Part shown: positions 41,701-49,972 of the stretch, piece after piece
How positions within the stretch are numbered: position 1 is the stretch's first letter
Layout of the letters: each line of letters starts with the position of its first letter
Translations under genes and position numbers: made by a program
Assembly (NCBI RefSeq): GCF_963678635.1
Contig: NC_087067.1
Coordinates: 24,373,547 to 24,437,546, forward strand
Direction of reading: 5' to 3'
Length of the DNA: 64,000 bases
Origin: Symsagittifera roscoffensis
Taxonomy: Eukaryota > Xenacoelomorpha > Acoela > Convolutidae
Notes under the pieces: model-generated
Database searches by the model: none
What the model saw: only the letters and a program-made list of their open reading frames with translations
Told to the model about the DNA's origin: nothing

Positions 41701-44136
41701 GTCGGCGTCGTCCAGATTCTCTACCACCAAGAAGCTCATCCAAAGGTTCCGTCCTCCCATGTGAAGGACCGTCACCGGTGTTCTTCCGGCTACGTAGATA
41801 GCTCCTCGATTTGCAGCGGCTAGTCGGAGATTCGTAGGAATCAAGTCTTCCCGCGTGAAGCCCATTCTCTCCCAGGTTTTTATCGGCATCACACTCACCA
41901 CCGCGCCTGTGTCCAGAAGCCCTGTGACTCCGATTTTTGTTCCGTTGGTGTCAAGCAGGTGTGCTGTCACATCTGCTTCATATCCAATATGTACCGCGTC
42001 TTGTTCCATCATGGCGTCATGGCCTATCCTGCGGACTTTGAGTTCCTCTTCACCCAAATAGATCTGCCCCATTTGGTCATCATCTGTTGTTATGTAAGTC
42101 CTGGTGTAGATGCTGATTCCATCCACGTTCAGCATTATTTGATACGGCCCATAGACCTCCAAGTAGCGTCCATGAAGTTTCTTCATGCGAGGGCCACCCG
42201 TCGTTAGTAGTGCTCGCACAGCTCTCGACTCAGTGCGTGGCTCCACCTGCCTCAGATAATCTGCATATGTGTCCAAATGCATTAAAGTGAACTCTGATGG
42301 TTCACTCAAATTTCTTATTACCTGGTGTCCAGCCACTGAGATTATCGACTGTATCTTCTTTCCTTGCGGCGCCATGCCGAACCTCTTACCGGAGATCACT
42401 TTAAGTTTCATATCTAAACTGCTTGGTGTTTTCGTCTCCTCGAACTCCGTTGCCTCGAAGGTATTCAGTTGCTCCTGAAGCTTTTCATTTTCCAGTTCAA
42501 GTTTCACTTTTTGTTCGATCTCTTTCGTCACCAATTCCTGCTGTACTCTATTTAGAGCATCCTTTGCGGCTGCCTTATAATCGATCTTGAAGTCATCGGC
42601 CGCAGTTGCTGGTTCCGGTTCACGTGCTTCTTCTGTTACCGCTTGCATTTTCTTTGCCGCCAGCTCTTGAGGTTTGTCCTTCCTGCGTGCCTCTGCTTCG
42701 CTCAAGAGTCGAGCCTTGCTTGCTTTCACTCCTGACAAAGCTTCTTCATGCCTTGGATGCTTGATGTCTGCCACTGCATCCCAGAATTGCGGACAATCTG
42801 ATTTAAAATGACCTTCCAAGTTACAAAAGAAACACCTCGGGCCAAATTTTGCAATTACTCCTCTCATGAAATCCTCATGATCCAACTCTGACGCATCTTC
42901 GTCCTCGAGGCTAAAGCCTATTGCTTTCATGCCTTGTTTGTAAGCTGGGCATGCTGACACATGATGGTCTGTTGAACTGCAATTAGCACAAGAACGTCTC
43001 TTGTCCATATCATCCCTCGGTTTGTACCAATTGTTCCCTTGGTTAGCTGGTCCGTTGTTAAAATTGCCATAATTGTTCTTGTAATATCCAGATCTCGAAG
43101 GAGGTTTCAACAAAAGATACTCTTTTGATTTGAGCCTCAACTCCTCCGGTGTTGGCGCATTAGTTGATAGTGGTGTGTAATGCGTTGCTAGCATCGTACG
43201 AAGTTCATCATTTTTCACACCATCGATGAATTTTGAGGCTACGGCCAGGTTCATCCTTCGGTTTGACTCATCCGGTTGGCTGCGTCTTCTCAGCATTTCC
43301 AAATCATCGAGAAACTTGTCTATTGTTTCATCTTCTCGTTGCCTCCGTTTCTCGAAGCGCATCATCGCCTGGTGCCCCTGCACCCCTGATCCGAAACGGT
43401 TTAACAAGATTTCGAAGATTTTCTCAGCAGTGTCACGTTGATACTGTTTCTTAGCCATGACACAGTTCAGGGCTGTCCCTTCTAAGTTGCTGGTGAGCGC
43501 GCTGCATTCCTGTCTCTCCGACAAGTCCTCTTCCTCGAAATGCAGCTTCATTACCTCTATCCAGGTATCAATACAGCCATCAGATTCGTCCTTGTAGCAT
43601 CTTGGCTTCTTAAAGACTCTTCTGGACTTTTCACTGCGTTCATTGGTTCTAGATAACCGCGTCAGGAATGTCTCCAAAGACCTGTTCAGGGGTTCAAATG
43701 CTGTGGCCATTGCCGTAGCATCCCTTGAGTGTCCCGCCTGAGTGTCCTCACACCTTGTCGAAGGCTCTGTGTGCGGTGCATCCCTGCAATCCGAATCACC
43801 TTGAGCGTTTCCCGCTTGGCCCATGTGACTCCTCCTCGGGCTTGTATGCCCCATGTTGCCAGAATCGCTTCTCCCAGTCGCATGTGTGTTTTGCGTTGGT
43901 CGTTCGTTCGAGGTTTGTCTGTTCCCCGTTGAACTCGCTCTACTGTTCGGGCCCCATGCTGTATTACCCCTTGTGGCATAGCCTGATGAACTGCCCCTGC
44001 CTCTAGTGGATCCATACGTCTTCCTCCTTTGATGTTCATTGAAGTTCACCTTCGGTTCCCTGCTGGGACCTCCCGAGTTCGGCTCTCCTTCTTTTGGTCC
44101 ACTCTTGCTGCTAAGTAGCCCGTCCAACCTATCCAT
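35788..44136 (-). CDS. Gag-Pol polyprotein of the giant element
   Basis: 2,782 codons. Order: Ser/Arg-rich start; Gag capsid-like domain ~180-318; two CCHC zinc knuckles (CANCSSTDHHVSAC ~382-395, CFFCNLEGHFKSDC ~434-447); coiled coil ~530-570; aspartic protease with LLDTGA ~740; RT with TTLDLGSAFWQ ~1155, MPFGLCNATATF ~1203 and the YVDD site ~1228; RNase H with DTDAS ~1372, an AEMFAVV helix and HQNADSLS ~1487; a ~370-residue linker with three LSGE repeats; integrase with an HHCC finger ~2000-2040 and the DDE triad (VVQIDH, QSDNGTAF, NGLVERQNR); a GPF-type tail ~2270-2325; and a ~450-residue acidic C-terminal extension of unknown role. All catalytic motifs are intact. It lies in the same frame as 44143-45390, two codons after the UAG, and its AUG could also be used by reinitiation. 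The stop is UGA. Confidence 0.95.
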   Translation of the reverse strand: MDRLDGLLSSKSGPKEGEPNSGGPSREPKVNFNEHQRRKTYGSTRGRGSSSGYATRGNTAWGPNSRASSTGNRQTSNERPTQNTHATGRSDSGNMGHTSPRRSHMGQAGNAQGDSDCRDAPHTEPSTRCEDTQAGHSRDATAMATAFEPLNRSLETFLTRLSRTNERSEKSRRVFKKPRCYKDESDGCIDTWIEVMKLHFEEEDLSERQECSALTSNLEGTALNCVMAKKQYQRDTAEKIFEILLNRFGSGVQGHQAMMRFEKRRQREDETIDKFLDDLEMLRRRSQPDESNRRMNLAVASKFIDGVKNDELRTMLATHYTPLSTNAPTPEELRLKSKEYLLLKPPSRSGYYKNNYGNFNNGPANQGNNWYKPRDDMDKRRSCANCSSTDHHVSACPAYKQGMKAIGFSLEDEDASELDHEDFMRGVIAKFGPRCFFCNLEGHFKSDCPQFWDAVADIKHPRHEEALSGVKASKARLLSEAEARRKDKPQELAAKKMQAVTEEAREPEPATAADDFKIDYKAAAKDALNRVQQELVTKEIEQKVKLELENEKLQEQLNTFEATEFEETKTPSSLDMKLKVISGKRFGMAPQGKKIQSIISVAGHQVIRNLSEPSEFTLMHLDTYADYLRQVEPRTESRAVRALLTTGGPRMKKLHGRYLEVYGPYQIMLNVDGISIYTRTYITTDDDQMGQIYLGEEELKVRRIGHDAMMEQDAVHIGYEADVTAHLLDTNGTKIGVTGLLDTGAVVSVMPIKTWERMGFTREDLIPTNLRLAAANRGAIYVAGRTPVTVLHMGGRNLWMSFLVVENLDDADQFILGRDFVRNFDVMIDLNNGLIRIRNPDRKYVKRPINRIITDENKVPVFLDRKVKLQPGQAVVAIFRMRNLNSLSDSKQVYLVPNPNSQSSVILGRSFSVTRNGLCVSVLLNTLDTTVSIQRGKKLGYALPMRTDYEETQNLKKYSVKDCPYHANKDKILKRINELKSIRKLFSMKSETDDGLSSCSNFPERPSSYELDSDKPVLPEIEHLKGKIGEGDFEKLRDLLDRNAEVFSKHKADIGCCNFVEHEIELEEGAVPHREGARRMTPHKSEACRAEIEMLLEYDMIEPSKSPWACGVVMAKKKGGQLRFCCDFRYLNAVTIKDAYPIPRIDESLSKLGDAKFFTTLDLGSAFWQVPLRKKDREKTGFACELGLYQWKRMPFGLCNATATFQRLMAQALTGVTKKYGNLLMCYVDDVVIATPTLEDHIDRLDEVFGCMKRAGLKCKPSKCDILRDSIKYLGRMVDRHGVRPDPEAVEAVLTWKAPRTDTQLMSFLGFANYYREFIKGYADKVYPMQKLMRNKGKKFEWNDEAQVAFENIKRELCEAPVLGMPTEKGMYVLDTDASVVAISGILHQEQEWNGRTVLRPIAYGSKVLSDTEMKYGAPKAEMFAVVTFVEKYRAYLGSAPFKLRVDNRALSWLKTYSMDQSYIGRWIVRLDGYHMIIEHRMRDKHQNADSLSKKTEFYERLEQKQANQAEVKEGFSFLDKETYEALPLTRWLDKSGHPIPGHPELPVEKAAEIKILSKEDPVPLDLLLRSNLVQQELSRMNINSLSLLDKTVQVKPQVMRILGGLLEREVTRDDPEWTAAVASLTVSKKVKIMPSRQQHEENKRDCRTIVQQLVSSIPQEILTSTSYGRKEQGSSKRKKTVTFVDREKEGEEVEQNLLQDYLSGEKDEEKNQQSQDQHPGQVNLSGESEIDEKIPDEKQDLENKVLSGEFRWMRRKYGHDLEERAVSSTTPSTDDKSESSRMNTYSDRDSTSGSELSELAIHTLLVETRARNLDREVYQDPDSDRYLIPSERVFDNAADDLETIAVSKRSISLLPQKEVVRTDLQPFQQETQPLAKIWCVKMEEDTHQPNELNSQMRVMKTYLKARYRLSDLLRAQRNDRMTSNLKRWIENGAPDKGDLEEDSYRILRQYFMQKEGRLYLNKDGTVACRRREEDKVLYKYNAIVLPQLYQTELLFRSHDQMGHQGIDKVYQRILKRFEWPGMKKACEKWVTACLSCQQVKDPRKLRFPLQSIESSEFNEVVQIDHQKICMTDSGYNQVLVMIDHFTKYAEAVPCITASAEETCDHLINTWIARHGCPMTFQSDNGTAFVGELTKELMRRSQVAQAHSTTYHPQTNGLVERQNRTLVSMLRVYCSRYMTDWDRYLPQVMGAYNSTQHSTTGVSPHMMLTGHEKSLPLTFFYPEYEGKKTSPQVYVRDVIRRQQELNDLCRRNTQQAQARQRKRFDKKAAGAKAYSVGDYVWVFQNVIPPKGTKKLLKKWRGPFMITEVHQEGRFYRLSTGRAAHYENIKPHNPSTEDWCIPADMEEGDYLMMDPACEVNEKGTREKNDGNEVVEEGTDTPLDLDPNEQIEADDETLPYAEEDWQDSEQTEVPKNMEPDLPFTMQTRQKDGTRLRKKYNPYGDDFVVDRIDLKKIVEEVVGLEEITVSQDIDIVDDHNDEWVDDWSKPEVEFDDEQQQSNEQDLTNLRVLEWLNEMTSDPEKTSVTIQDVDRESAKYIKTERDDPSWAAQEGQLLIPASNLDLIPGMRSTGTPMDIFVRGVGVGLTHTENLIIKKLRIARETGNLEAETGEEPKKPDIGRVVESYFNLPNEYSSNIILTDSDFILTNRTCAVAITADMSFRTALAADFKREYKNVEFLRKQRPGIRGVAALPPAVSQIPGKYLCFLVTRATEKQHVDPENLVLSLTRLRDFLVEMDVKELSLPVYDPNRGRLHPRELYALVHVIFSDTSIQVYLHKKYYLSIG

Positions 44137-44142
44137 GATAGC

Positions 44143-44145
44143 CTA
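44143..44145 (-). other. In-frame UAG between the coiled-coil ORF and Gag-Pol
   Basis: The codon order is ACT TAG GCT ATC ATG. The following AUG lies six bases after the stop. Both sides are in one frame (44136 and 45390 differ by 1,254 = 3 x 418). The coiled coil spans the stop. Confidence 0.9.
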
Positions 44146-45390
44146 AGTTCGCCTCTCCATCATCGCATCTATCTTTGTGTCAAGAGACCCAAGAGACTGC
44201 TCTTGCTGAATTCTTAACTTCTCCATGTCGGCTCTTAAGCGTAACTCCCTCTGTTCCGCCTCTCTTGTCATTCGTGACAAGTTCCTCGTCATATGTTCGT
44301 CCGTTCTTTCTTTCAAGCGTTTTTCGCTTCTGCCAACTTCTTGTCTGTTGCGGTTTATTTCTTCCCGCAGACTTTCTCTTTCAATGTGAACTGCTCTTTC
44401 CAGTTCACTCATCCTTATCGACATCTGTTCATTTTGTTCTCCTAAACTGCCCACTATGTTGTTTAAGGCTTCCTCTAGTGCTGCCCCGTTATCCATGAGT
44501 GGCGTCACTAGTGGTGGTGTAACTCTGTCGGTCCCAGGTAGCTTCGTGCTGGTAGAGATCCGGGCCTTGACTCTCTGTCTTGAAGTTTTATCATTATCTA
44601 TTTCAGGATCCGCTAACGCGTTGCCAAGCCCTCTGGTTCTACTCTCTTCAGGTTGTGGCTCCGAACTTGTCCTAATCGCGAAGTCCTTGGACTGGCCCGG
44701 TGTGTTTGCCTCTTTGCTTATCGTTGTCACTACACCAAATTTATCCATGGTTCCAGTCTCTCTTCCGACGTGTGCCTCACTCTCCTGGATCGAACTATTG
44801 AGACTGACTTGAGATCCAAAGTCCCCTTGCTCCTCTTCATCCTCTTCCTCCTGGGACTCCCCATCGTTTCCTGCTCCTCCTCCCATGCTGAATGGAAAGA
44901 TGTTTCCGAAGGTATTCTTCATTCTTTCTGAGAACGATGATGAGGTTGTTTGTTTTCCAGTTCCGCTTGCCATCATAGTGTTGTCTGTCGGAGATCTTCT
45001 AGTTGCCGTTACTTCAGTTGAGATGTCGGACAGTTCCGACATCTCCTCTCGATCCAACGTCCCGGTGGAAGTGGCAAAATCATGGCCTTGTTCTACCGGA
45101 GTAGATTCACTCGCCAGCCTTCTGCCTCTCCCTTCCAGTCCATTTACTCCCTGGTTGTCGTTCATGGTATGGTCCGTATTGACCTCCACTTCTAGCAGTT
45201 CTTTTTGCTCTTCTGAGGTCTTTTGACTTCTCGTTTCAACCATTCTGCCTGAAACCGTCCCCTCTTTTTCGGACCGGGTTCGCTTGATCCAATCCACAAA
45301 AGGATCGGTCATCGTTTTTCTTTGCTTTTCAGGCATGAATTTCCTAGAGCTATTACCTCGTTTTGGTATCCTTGACTTGTCTAAATTCAT
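44143..45390 (-). CDS. N-terminal Gag-like ORF with coiled coil
   Basis: 415 codons from ATG at 45390 to UAG. It is hydrophilic, with a basic N-terminus, an acidic run (EEEDEEE) near 185 and a long coiled coil from ~320 to the end. A relative of the SESTPVEQGH block is preserved in the decayed copy at 21190, so the ORF is an established part of the family. The heptad pattern (LDTKIDAMMERR, then after the stop IMDRLDGLLSS) runs through the UAG into the next ORF, suggesting one protein. No known enzymatic domain. Likely a structural or assembly module of the particle (inference). Confidence 0.85.
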   Translation of the reverse strand: MNLDKSRIPKRGNSSRKFMPEKQRKTMTDPFVDWIKRTRSEKEGTVSGRMVETRSQKTSEEQKELLEVEVNTDHTMNDNQGVNGLEGRGRRLASESTPVEQGHDFATSTGTLDREEMSELSDISTEVTATRRSPTDNTMMASGTGKQTTSSSFSERMKNTFGNIFPFSMGGGAGNDGESQEEEDEEEQGDFGSQVSLNSSIQESEAHVGRETGTMDKFGVVTTISKEANTPGQSKDFAIRTSSEPQPEESRTRGLGNALADPEIDNDKTSRQRVKARISTSTKLPGTDRVTPPLVTPLMDNGAALEEALNNIVGSLGEQNEQMSIRMSELERAVHIERESLREEINRNRQEVGRSEKRLKERTDEHMTRNLSRMTREAEQRELRLRADMEKLRIQQEQSLGSLDTKIDAMMERRT

Positions 45391-46166
45391 TCTTTATTTG
45401 TCACTTTCCTATGCCTACTCTTGACTCAATTGCTAGAGACCTTATAGTTTTATTAACAATAATAATGACACAACACAATAAATTTCACCAGATTCTATTA
45501 AATAGTGACCACGAATCCCTGTATGTTGTCAGAGTACAGTTTGTATAAAATTTATTCACACTAGCCGATTATCGGTCCAAAGATCTGGAAACTAGCACAA
45601 TATGATGTTATCAGTCAATTTAAAAGATAGTGTAGTCACTACCCAATCAAGCACAGTTTAGGTTGATTTAAAATCAAAAACAAAAATTATATATTGACAC
45701 AATATGAATGTATATATAAAAAACGTATGTGTCTTGTACTCTTAGTTGGTCGCAGTACAATAGTCGAACCTGTCTTTTAAAGAAAAAGCTTTCCCTGCTT
45801 GGTGCTGCACCAAACAGACAAAACTTTGAAGGCAGTTATTTTCTCAAGTGGGCGTCTATTGCACCCACCGAGTATTGTGTTACCTATCTGCCTTCGGACT
45901 GCCCGAGCTAGACCTACTAAAATCCTCAGGGCAGTCACTTTTCCCAAAAACGTATTATGTTTCAATCCACACCAATGAGTCACGCTCTTTCTAATTTAGA
46001 CTTAGTGTCGCGAATATCCGAGTTCGGACCTGTTTTGTATTAGTCTGGTTCTTTTTGAGAGGCAAGTTACCAGTGCAGTCACTGATACCTAGCCTGTTTA
46101 TTAATAACCTAATACCTCTCGCTTTTTGGTCTTTCTTTCGTTTACCTAAGTCCTTAATAAAATAAT

Positions 46167-47800
46167 ACCCCTCCGGATTGGCACAAATAGGACCCTTCCG
46201 GACTGTCAGAATATGGACCCCTCCGGGTTGGGACCCCTCCGAGTTAGTTAATAGTAGACCCCTCCGGATTTGGACCCCTCCGAATTAGCAACTATAAGAC
46301 CCCTCCGGATTCGGACCCCTCCGGTTTTGTGGAAAGTAGACCCCTCCGGATTCGGAGCCCTTAGCTCTGTCAAAGTAGCTTTTCGTAGTTTTCTTAATTT
46401 CAGCTTATACCCCTCCGGATACGTTCTGCGTTGCTCTTATGCTGTTTGAATTAACTGGGAAGGGTATAGGATCCTTTCCTAGACCCCTCCGGATTGAAGT
46501 TAAGGCACTTATTTGACAATTCACACTAACGGTGAAGGGTCTTATCACTTGCCTAATTTCGACTCTATTATGGTTGTCTTGTGCCTTCAGCCCTCCCTTT
46601 TTGTCTAGAACTGTCCTAAGTTACTTAGTTCAATCGCTATCAACTTTTGGTAGGGGTATAAGGGGTTTTTCAGAAAAATTTATAAAACGTGAAGGGTGTA
46701 CCCCTCCGGATTTGTGTAATTTGCTAAAAACAATCTCAAAAATTTTCTCGCTCGCTTTTTCGAGTAATTCTCTTTCCTACTAGTAAGTTCAGCTAATTTC
46801 TGATCTAATGGTACCAAGATTGACTCGATATGCTCTGTAGTTCCAAAGTTATTAACCAAAACGTCTTTTTTTCCAAATTCAAAAATTTTCTCTCTTATAG
46901 GTTCCGCCTAACTTTTTCCGCAAATCTGGTCCTTTCGACCTAAAAATTATTGATCTGAGCTCACAAGTCCTATACTCTTCTAGTTCAATGCAAAAGACCC
47001 GATCTAAAACGCTTTTGTAGAAAAAATTTGCGAAAAACTATGCTACCTGGACCCCTCCGGATTGATGAATCCACCAAATCAAACACGTTATGTTCGATTT
47101 CTCTGCAACCCGGAAGGCTTTCGGGTAGCGGGTTTTAAAACTCGTAGATTCACTAGTGGACGTTGTCCGAACAACTATTTTTACTGTCCTAACTCAAAGA
47201 TTTCAAAAAATTTTCTGATTTTATAGTGTTTCTTACTATCAAAAATGGGAAAATTTGGTTTTTGGTACCAATCTAGTTCCAACCACTTCCGAACTAAAGT
47301 TAACCGGTTCTACTTATTACAGTAGTGCAGTTACGATGTAACACACTAACTTAGCGCTTTTTTCCGTTTCAAAAAAATATCGATATCTCAAAAATCGCGA
47401 CTTGTGGGGGGATCAAAATATCGCTATTTTGACCCTAAAAACCGGTCTGTTTTCGTTGTTTTTCACTGAAAAACGATATAAGACTATTAATATAGGCTAT
47501 ATAAATAATAATATTAGTAATACTATACCCCTCCGGGTTTGTTTATTATCCGAATTAAGGTGCTTAACTCGGATATTCGCAGTTCGGTGAAGGGTCACTA
47601 CAGTGCAGCACTGTCGAGCCCCCCACAGATTACTATCTTACTTTTTGTACCAAAAGGGATACAAAAATTGTTAACGATACCCAACAGTCGATTGTTGTTG
47701 TCGTTGAGCCCCTTCTTGTTGCTCCTTGAACTGCTTGCCGGATCGGTCTTCACCCAAGACCCTTCCGAATTGAGCGCAAATCAGTTGACCCCTCCGGATT
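46167..47800 (-). repeat. Fourteen copies of ACCCCTCCGGATT-type motif
   Basis: Exact CCCCTCCG occurs 14 times (for example near 46168, 46218, 46234, 46259, 46275, 46299, 46315, 46339, 46411, 46484, 46700, 47051, 47528 and 47788), plus CCCTTCCG variants. Most are followed by GATT or GGTT. In the - strand RNA the motif reads AATCCGGAGGGG. The LTR stem arms (CCTTCCGGATT) are the same word, so leader and LTR motifs are related. Confidence 0.85.
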
Positions 47801-48330
47801 GAGCGCAATTTATCATTAACGTGCTTAAATGCTCAAATAACCCTACAGTACAAGCCTCACAAACGGGCCTCAAAGTTGATCGTAACGATCCTGACTGATA
47901 TAAATGCCTGTAACAACAATATATCTATCAACAACAAACGGGGGGGTTGAATCACATCTTGTCTGGGGGGATGATTTCTACTGATTTTTTACTTTTTTTT
48001 TACTGTTTTTGGTTTTTTCGGTTATTTTTTATGTTTTTTGTTTTTCTTGGGTACTATGCTACTTTTTGTTTGGTTTTACTTATATCTTTAAGTGTTTTTG
48101 GTCACCAACCACTCAGGGGACGAGGGGACGGCCGATCCCCCCACCCTTCCTGGTTCGTGAATTTTCGGTCTTAACTAGGTTAAAAAACTATTCACGGCAA
48201 TTCGGAAGGCCTCCGCGTTCCGAACTACCCTTCCGCCCCGGCGGTTTAGGCCTATTAAGGGCGTTAATGTGAGCATCCGCTCGGCGCGGAGTGCTCGTTA
48301 ACGGTTCTGCCGTTCATGATGTTAAAAAAG

Positions 48331-48350
48331 AATAACACCCAGGAGCGCCA
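48331..48350 (-). promoter_or_regulatory. Candidate tRNA primer-binding site
   Basis: On the - strand, 12 nt after the 5' LTR, the sequence TGGCGCTCCTGGGTGTTATT begins with the TGG expected opposite a tRNA CCA end. I could not match it to a specific tRNA from memory. Confidence 0.35.
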
Positions 48351-48362
48351 TAAAAACATACA

Positions 48363-49284
48363 TGTAACATTCGCCCGGAAGATACATATCGACGGATAAC
48401 AAAACTAAGTCTTAAGACGACTGGCTAGCGTCTAAACAGAGCTTTGCATGTTTTTCACCGTCTCTACCAAGCCAGTACTTTTCGGTGGTCTTTCTTACAT
48501 CAGGCTGACAAAAACGTTACTGTTCTCCGGCTTCGACCAGAACGCTCAAATTAACTGAATTACATGCGAAATTAGTGAGCCCATGGCTGGGTCTCTGTAT
48601 CCCCAGACCACGAGGTCACTCCTAAAAACAGGGCTACTACTTATCATATTACTATTGTTTTTGTTCAGTAGATAAAAATCATCATCTCCATCGAAGATGG
48701 ATCAACCCCTTTCCCCCAACTCCTAGCACCTCATCCTTGTCAAAACTAATCAAAATATCAGTTAAATTCAAGTCAGGACATGACAGGATGCTAAAAGTTT
48801 ATGTGAGTTAATAAAAGTTTCCGTCCCGAGACCCTTCCGGATTCTTGAATCCGCTGAATCAAGCTCCTTACTCTTGATTTCTTGCTAATCCGGAAGGCTG
48901 GTTCTCACCCTTCACCGTTGTTGGCAAGGGCCTTGCAACTATTGTAGCAGCACAATAGTTGCAACTCGGAACGCTCTCTGCTATTCTGTATTTTGTTGTC
49001 GTTCTCTAATCTCGATTTTCGTACTGTTCGCAATCGCAGATAAAAGTTGTTCTGTTTCTTTCTGCTATTTTAGCCAAAATGGCCGTTTTAACATTTCTCA
49101 GAAATGTTACGTCATCACTTCGAAAATTTAAAATTTAGAATTCCAGAATCTTCTAGCCTTCACCGTTTGGCCAATCATTCAAATAACGTCCTTATCCGTT
49201 CTAAATCGCCAATCCGGAAGGTTCACTGCTAAAATCCTGAATTCGGCAGAGACTGCATTTTGGCCATTCTGGTCGAATGTCACA
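48363..49284 (-). repeat. 5' LTR of the giant element
   Basis: Partner of 24694-25615, same length, one mismatch. The same stem-loop lies at 48833-48843 and 48887-48897. Neither strand of the LTR shows an obvious TATA box for - strand transcription. Confidence 0.95.
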
Positions 49285-49460
49285 ATACTTGAAATTTTTA
49301 AAAGAATTTGAAAAAGTCTAACATAATTTTCCAAGTTAGTTTTCTTTTTAAAACTTGTCTGAGCACAACAGCAGGCAAATGTACTCTGGTCGTTTTTTTT
49401 GCAGGCCACGAGTAATGAAACTCACTAGGCACAAAGCAAAACAAATCACACTCTTCTCAC

Positions 49461-49842
49461 CCCTGTCTTTGAAGCGCAGACACTTCCTCTGCCTTCAGTT
49501 TCTGCTCACGTCTTGCTTTCGCCTTCCTCTTTGTCTGTGATGGTCTCTGTTGTTTTCCCCTGATATTGCCAATCAGCTCTGACGGCCTTTCTTCATGTGC
49601 CACTAACAATCGCAGAGATTTCAGCTCCAATTCAGCACTCTGGTGCAGCTTCAAATATTCCTTGAGCTACCCCGGGTCCTTTTGCTTGCTTTTGTAGAGT
49701 AGCCGTTTTGTAGCTGGAATAATGAGCACTCCTGTGCCGAGAAGCTGACTAAACAAGTCGGGCGTTCCTTCCCTTCTGCAATAGACGATCGCCAATATCT
49801 GCTGCTTCTTCGACTTCAAATGGTTTGTCAGCTCCTTGACAC
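49461..49842 (-). CDS. Candidate internal exon of an unknown gene, with one in-frame UAG
   Basis: On the - strand a coding-like frame runs VKELTNHLKSKKQQILAIVY, continues through TGVLIIPATKRLLYKSKQ, meets a TAG (49667-49669), then goes on LKEYLKLHQSAELELKSLRL to a Lys/Arg/Glu-rich end (KRKAKARREQKLKAEEV). A strong donor (GGG|GTGAGAAG) ends it at 49461; the acceptor ACAG at 49843 has a weak pyrimidine tract. GC content is higher than around it. I do not recognise the protein. It could be a host exon whose intron received the giant element, or a pseudogene relic; the UAG and weak acceptor favour caution. Confidence 0.4.
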
Positions 49843-49972
49843 CTGTTGGTCAATAGTTTTTTGTTCTGTGGCTGTTAATGGTGTTGTTTACCACGTCGTG
49901 CCACACAACGTGTATTATTAAATAGTTTCAGATAGTTGAAATGTTTACCGGGGTAGCAATGGTTGCCCCGCG

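Larger units (their letters stand above)
45391..48362 (-). other. 3-kb untranslated leader of the giant element
   Basis: No substantial - strand ORF. It holds the repeated CCCCTCCGGATT motifs, several GGTGAAGGG words complementary to CCCTTCACCG in the LTR, and the candidate primer-binding site. Leaders of ordinary Gypsy elements are far shorter. Confidence 0.75.
24694..49284 (-). mobile_element. Giant (24.6 kb) Ty3/Gypsy LTR retrotransposon
   Basis: The element is bounded by 922-bp direct LTRs with TG...CA ends and read on the - strand. Order in element sense: 5' LTR (48363-49284), 3-kb leader, N-terminal Gag-like ORF, Gag-Pol ORF (protease, RT, RNase H, integrase), short spacer, a second coding region of ~2,980 codons, 3' untranslated region, 3' LTR (24694-25615). 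Domain order RT-RNase H-integrase with a GPF-type integrase tail is the Ty3/Gypsy pattern. LTRs differ at one site (24912 T, 48581 C), so the insertion is young. Ordinary Gypsy elements are 5-12 kb; this one is two to five times longer, mainly from the second coding region. Outer flanks share only ATA (24691-24693 and 49285-49287), not a clear 4-5-bp target duplication. No envelope-like membrane protein is visible. Composition is near-balanced against AT-rich surroundings. Confidence 0.95.

Noticed and set aside
26407-45500. Many + strand ORFs of 60-240 codons across the giant element
   Set aside because: They are antisense shadows of the long - strand frames. Their products show no family motif, while the - strand carries intact protease, RT and integrase.
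24694-49284. CRISPR-like or phage-like interpretation of the repeated CCCCTCCG motifs
   Set aside because: Spacing is irregular and the sequence context is a eukaryotic LTR element; there are no unique spacers of constant length.
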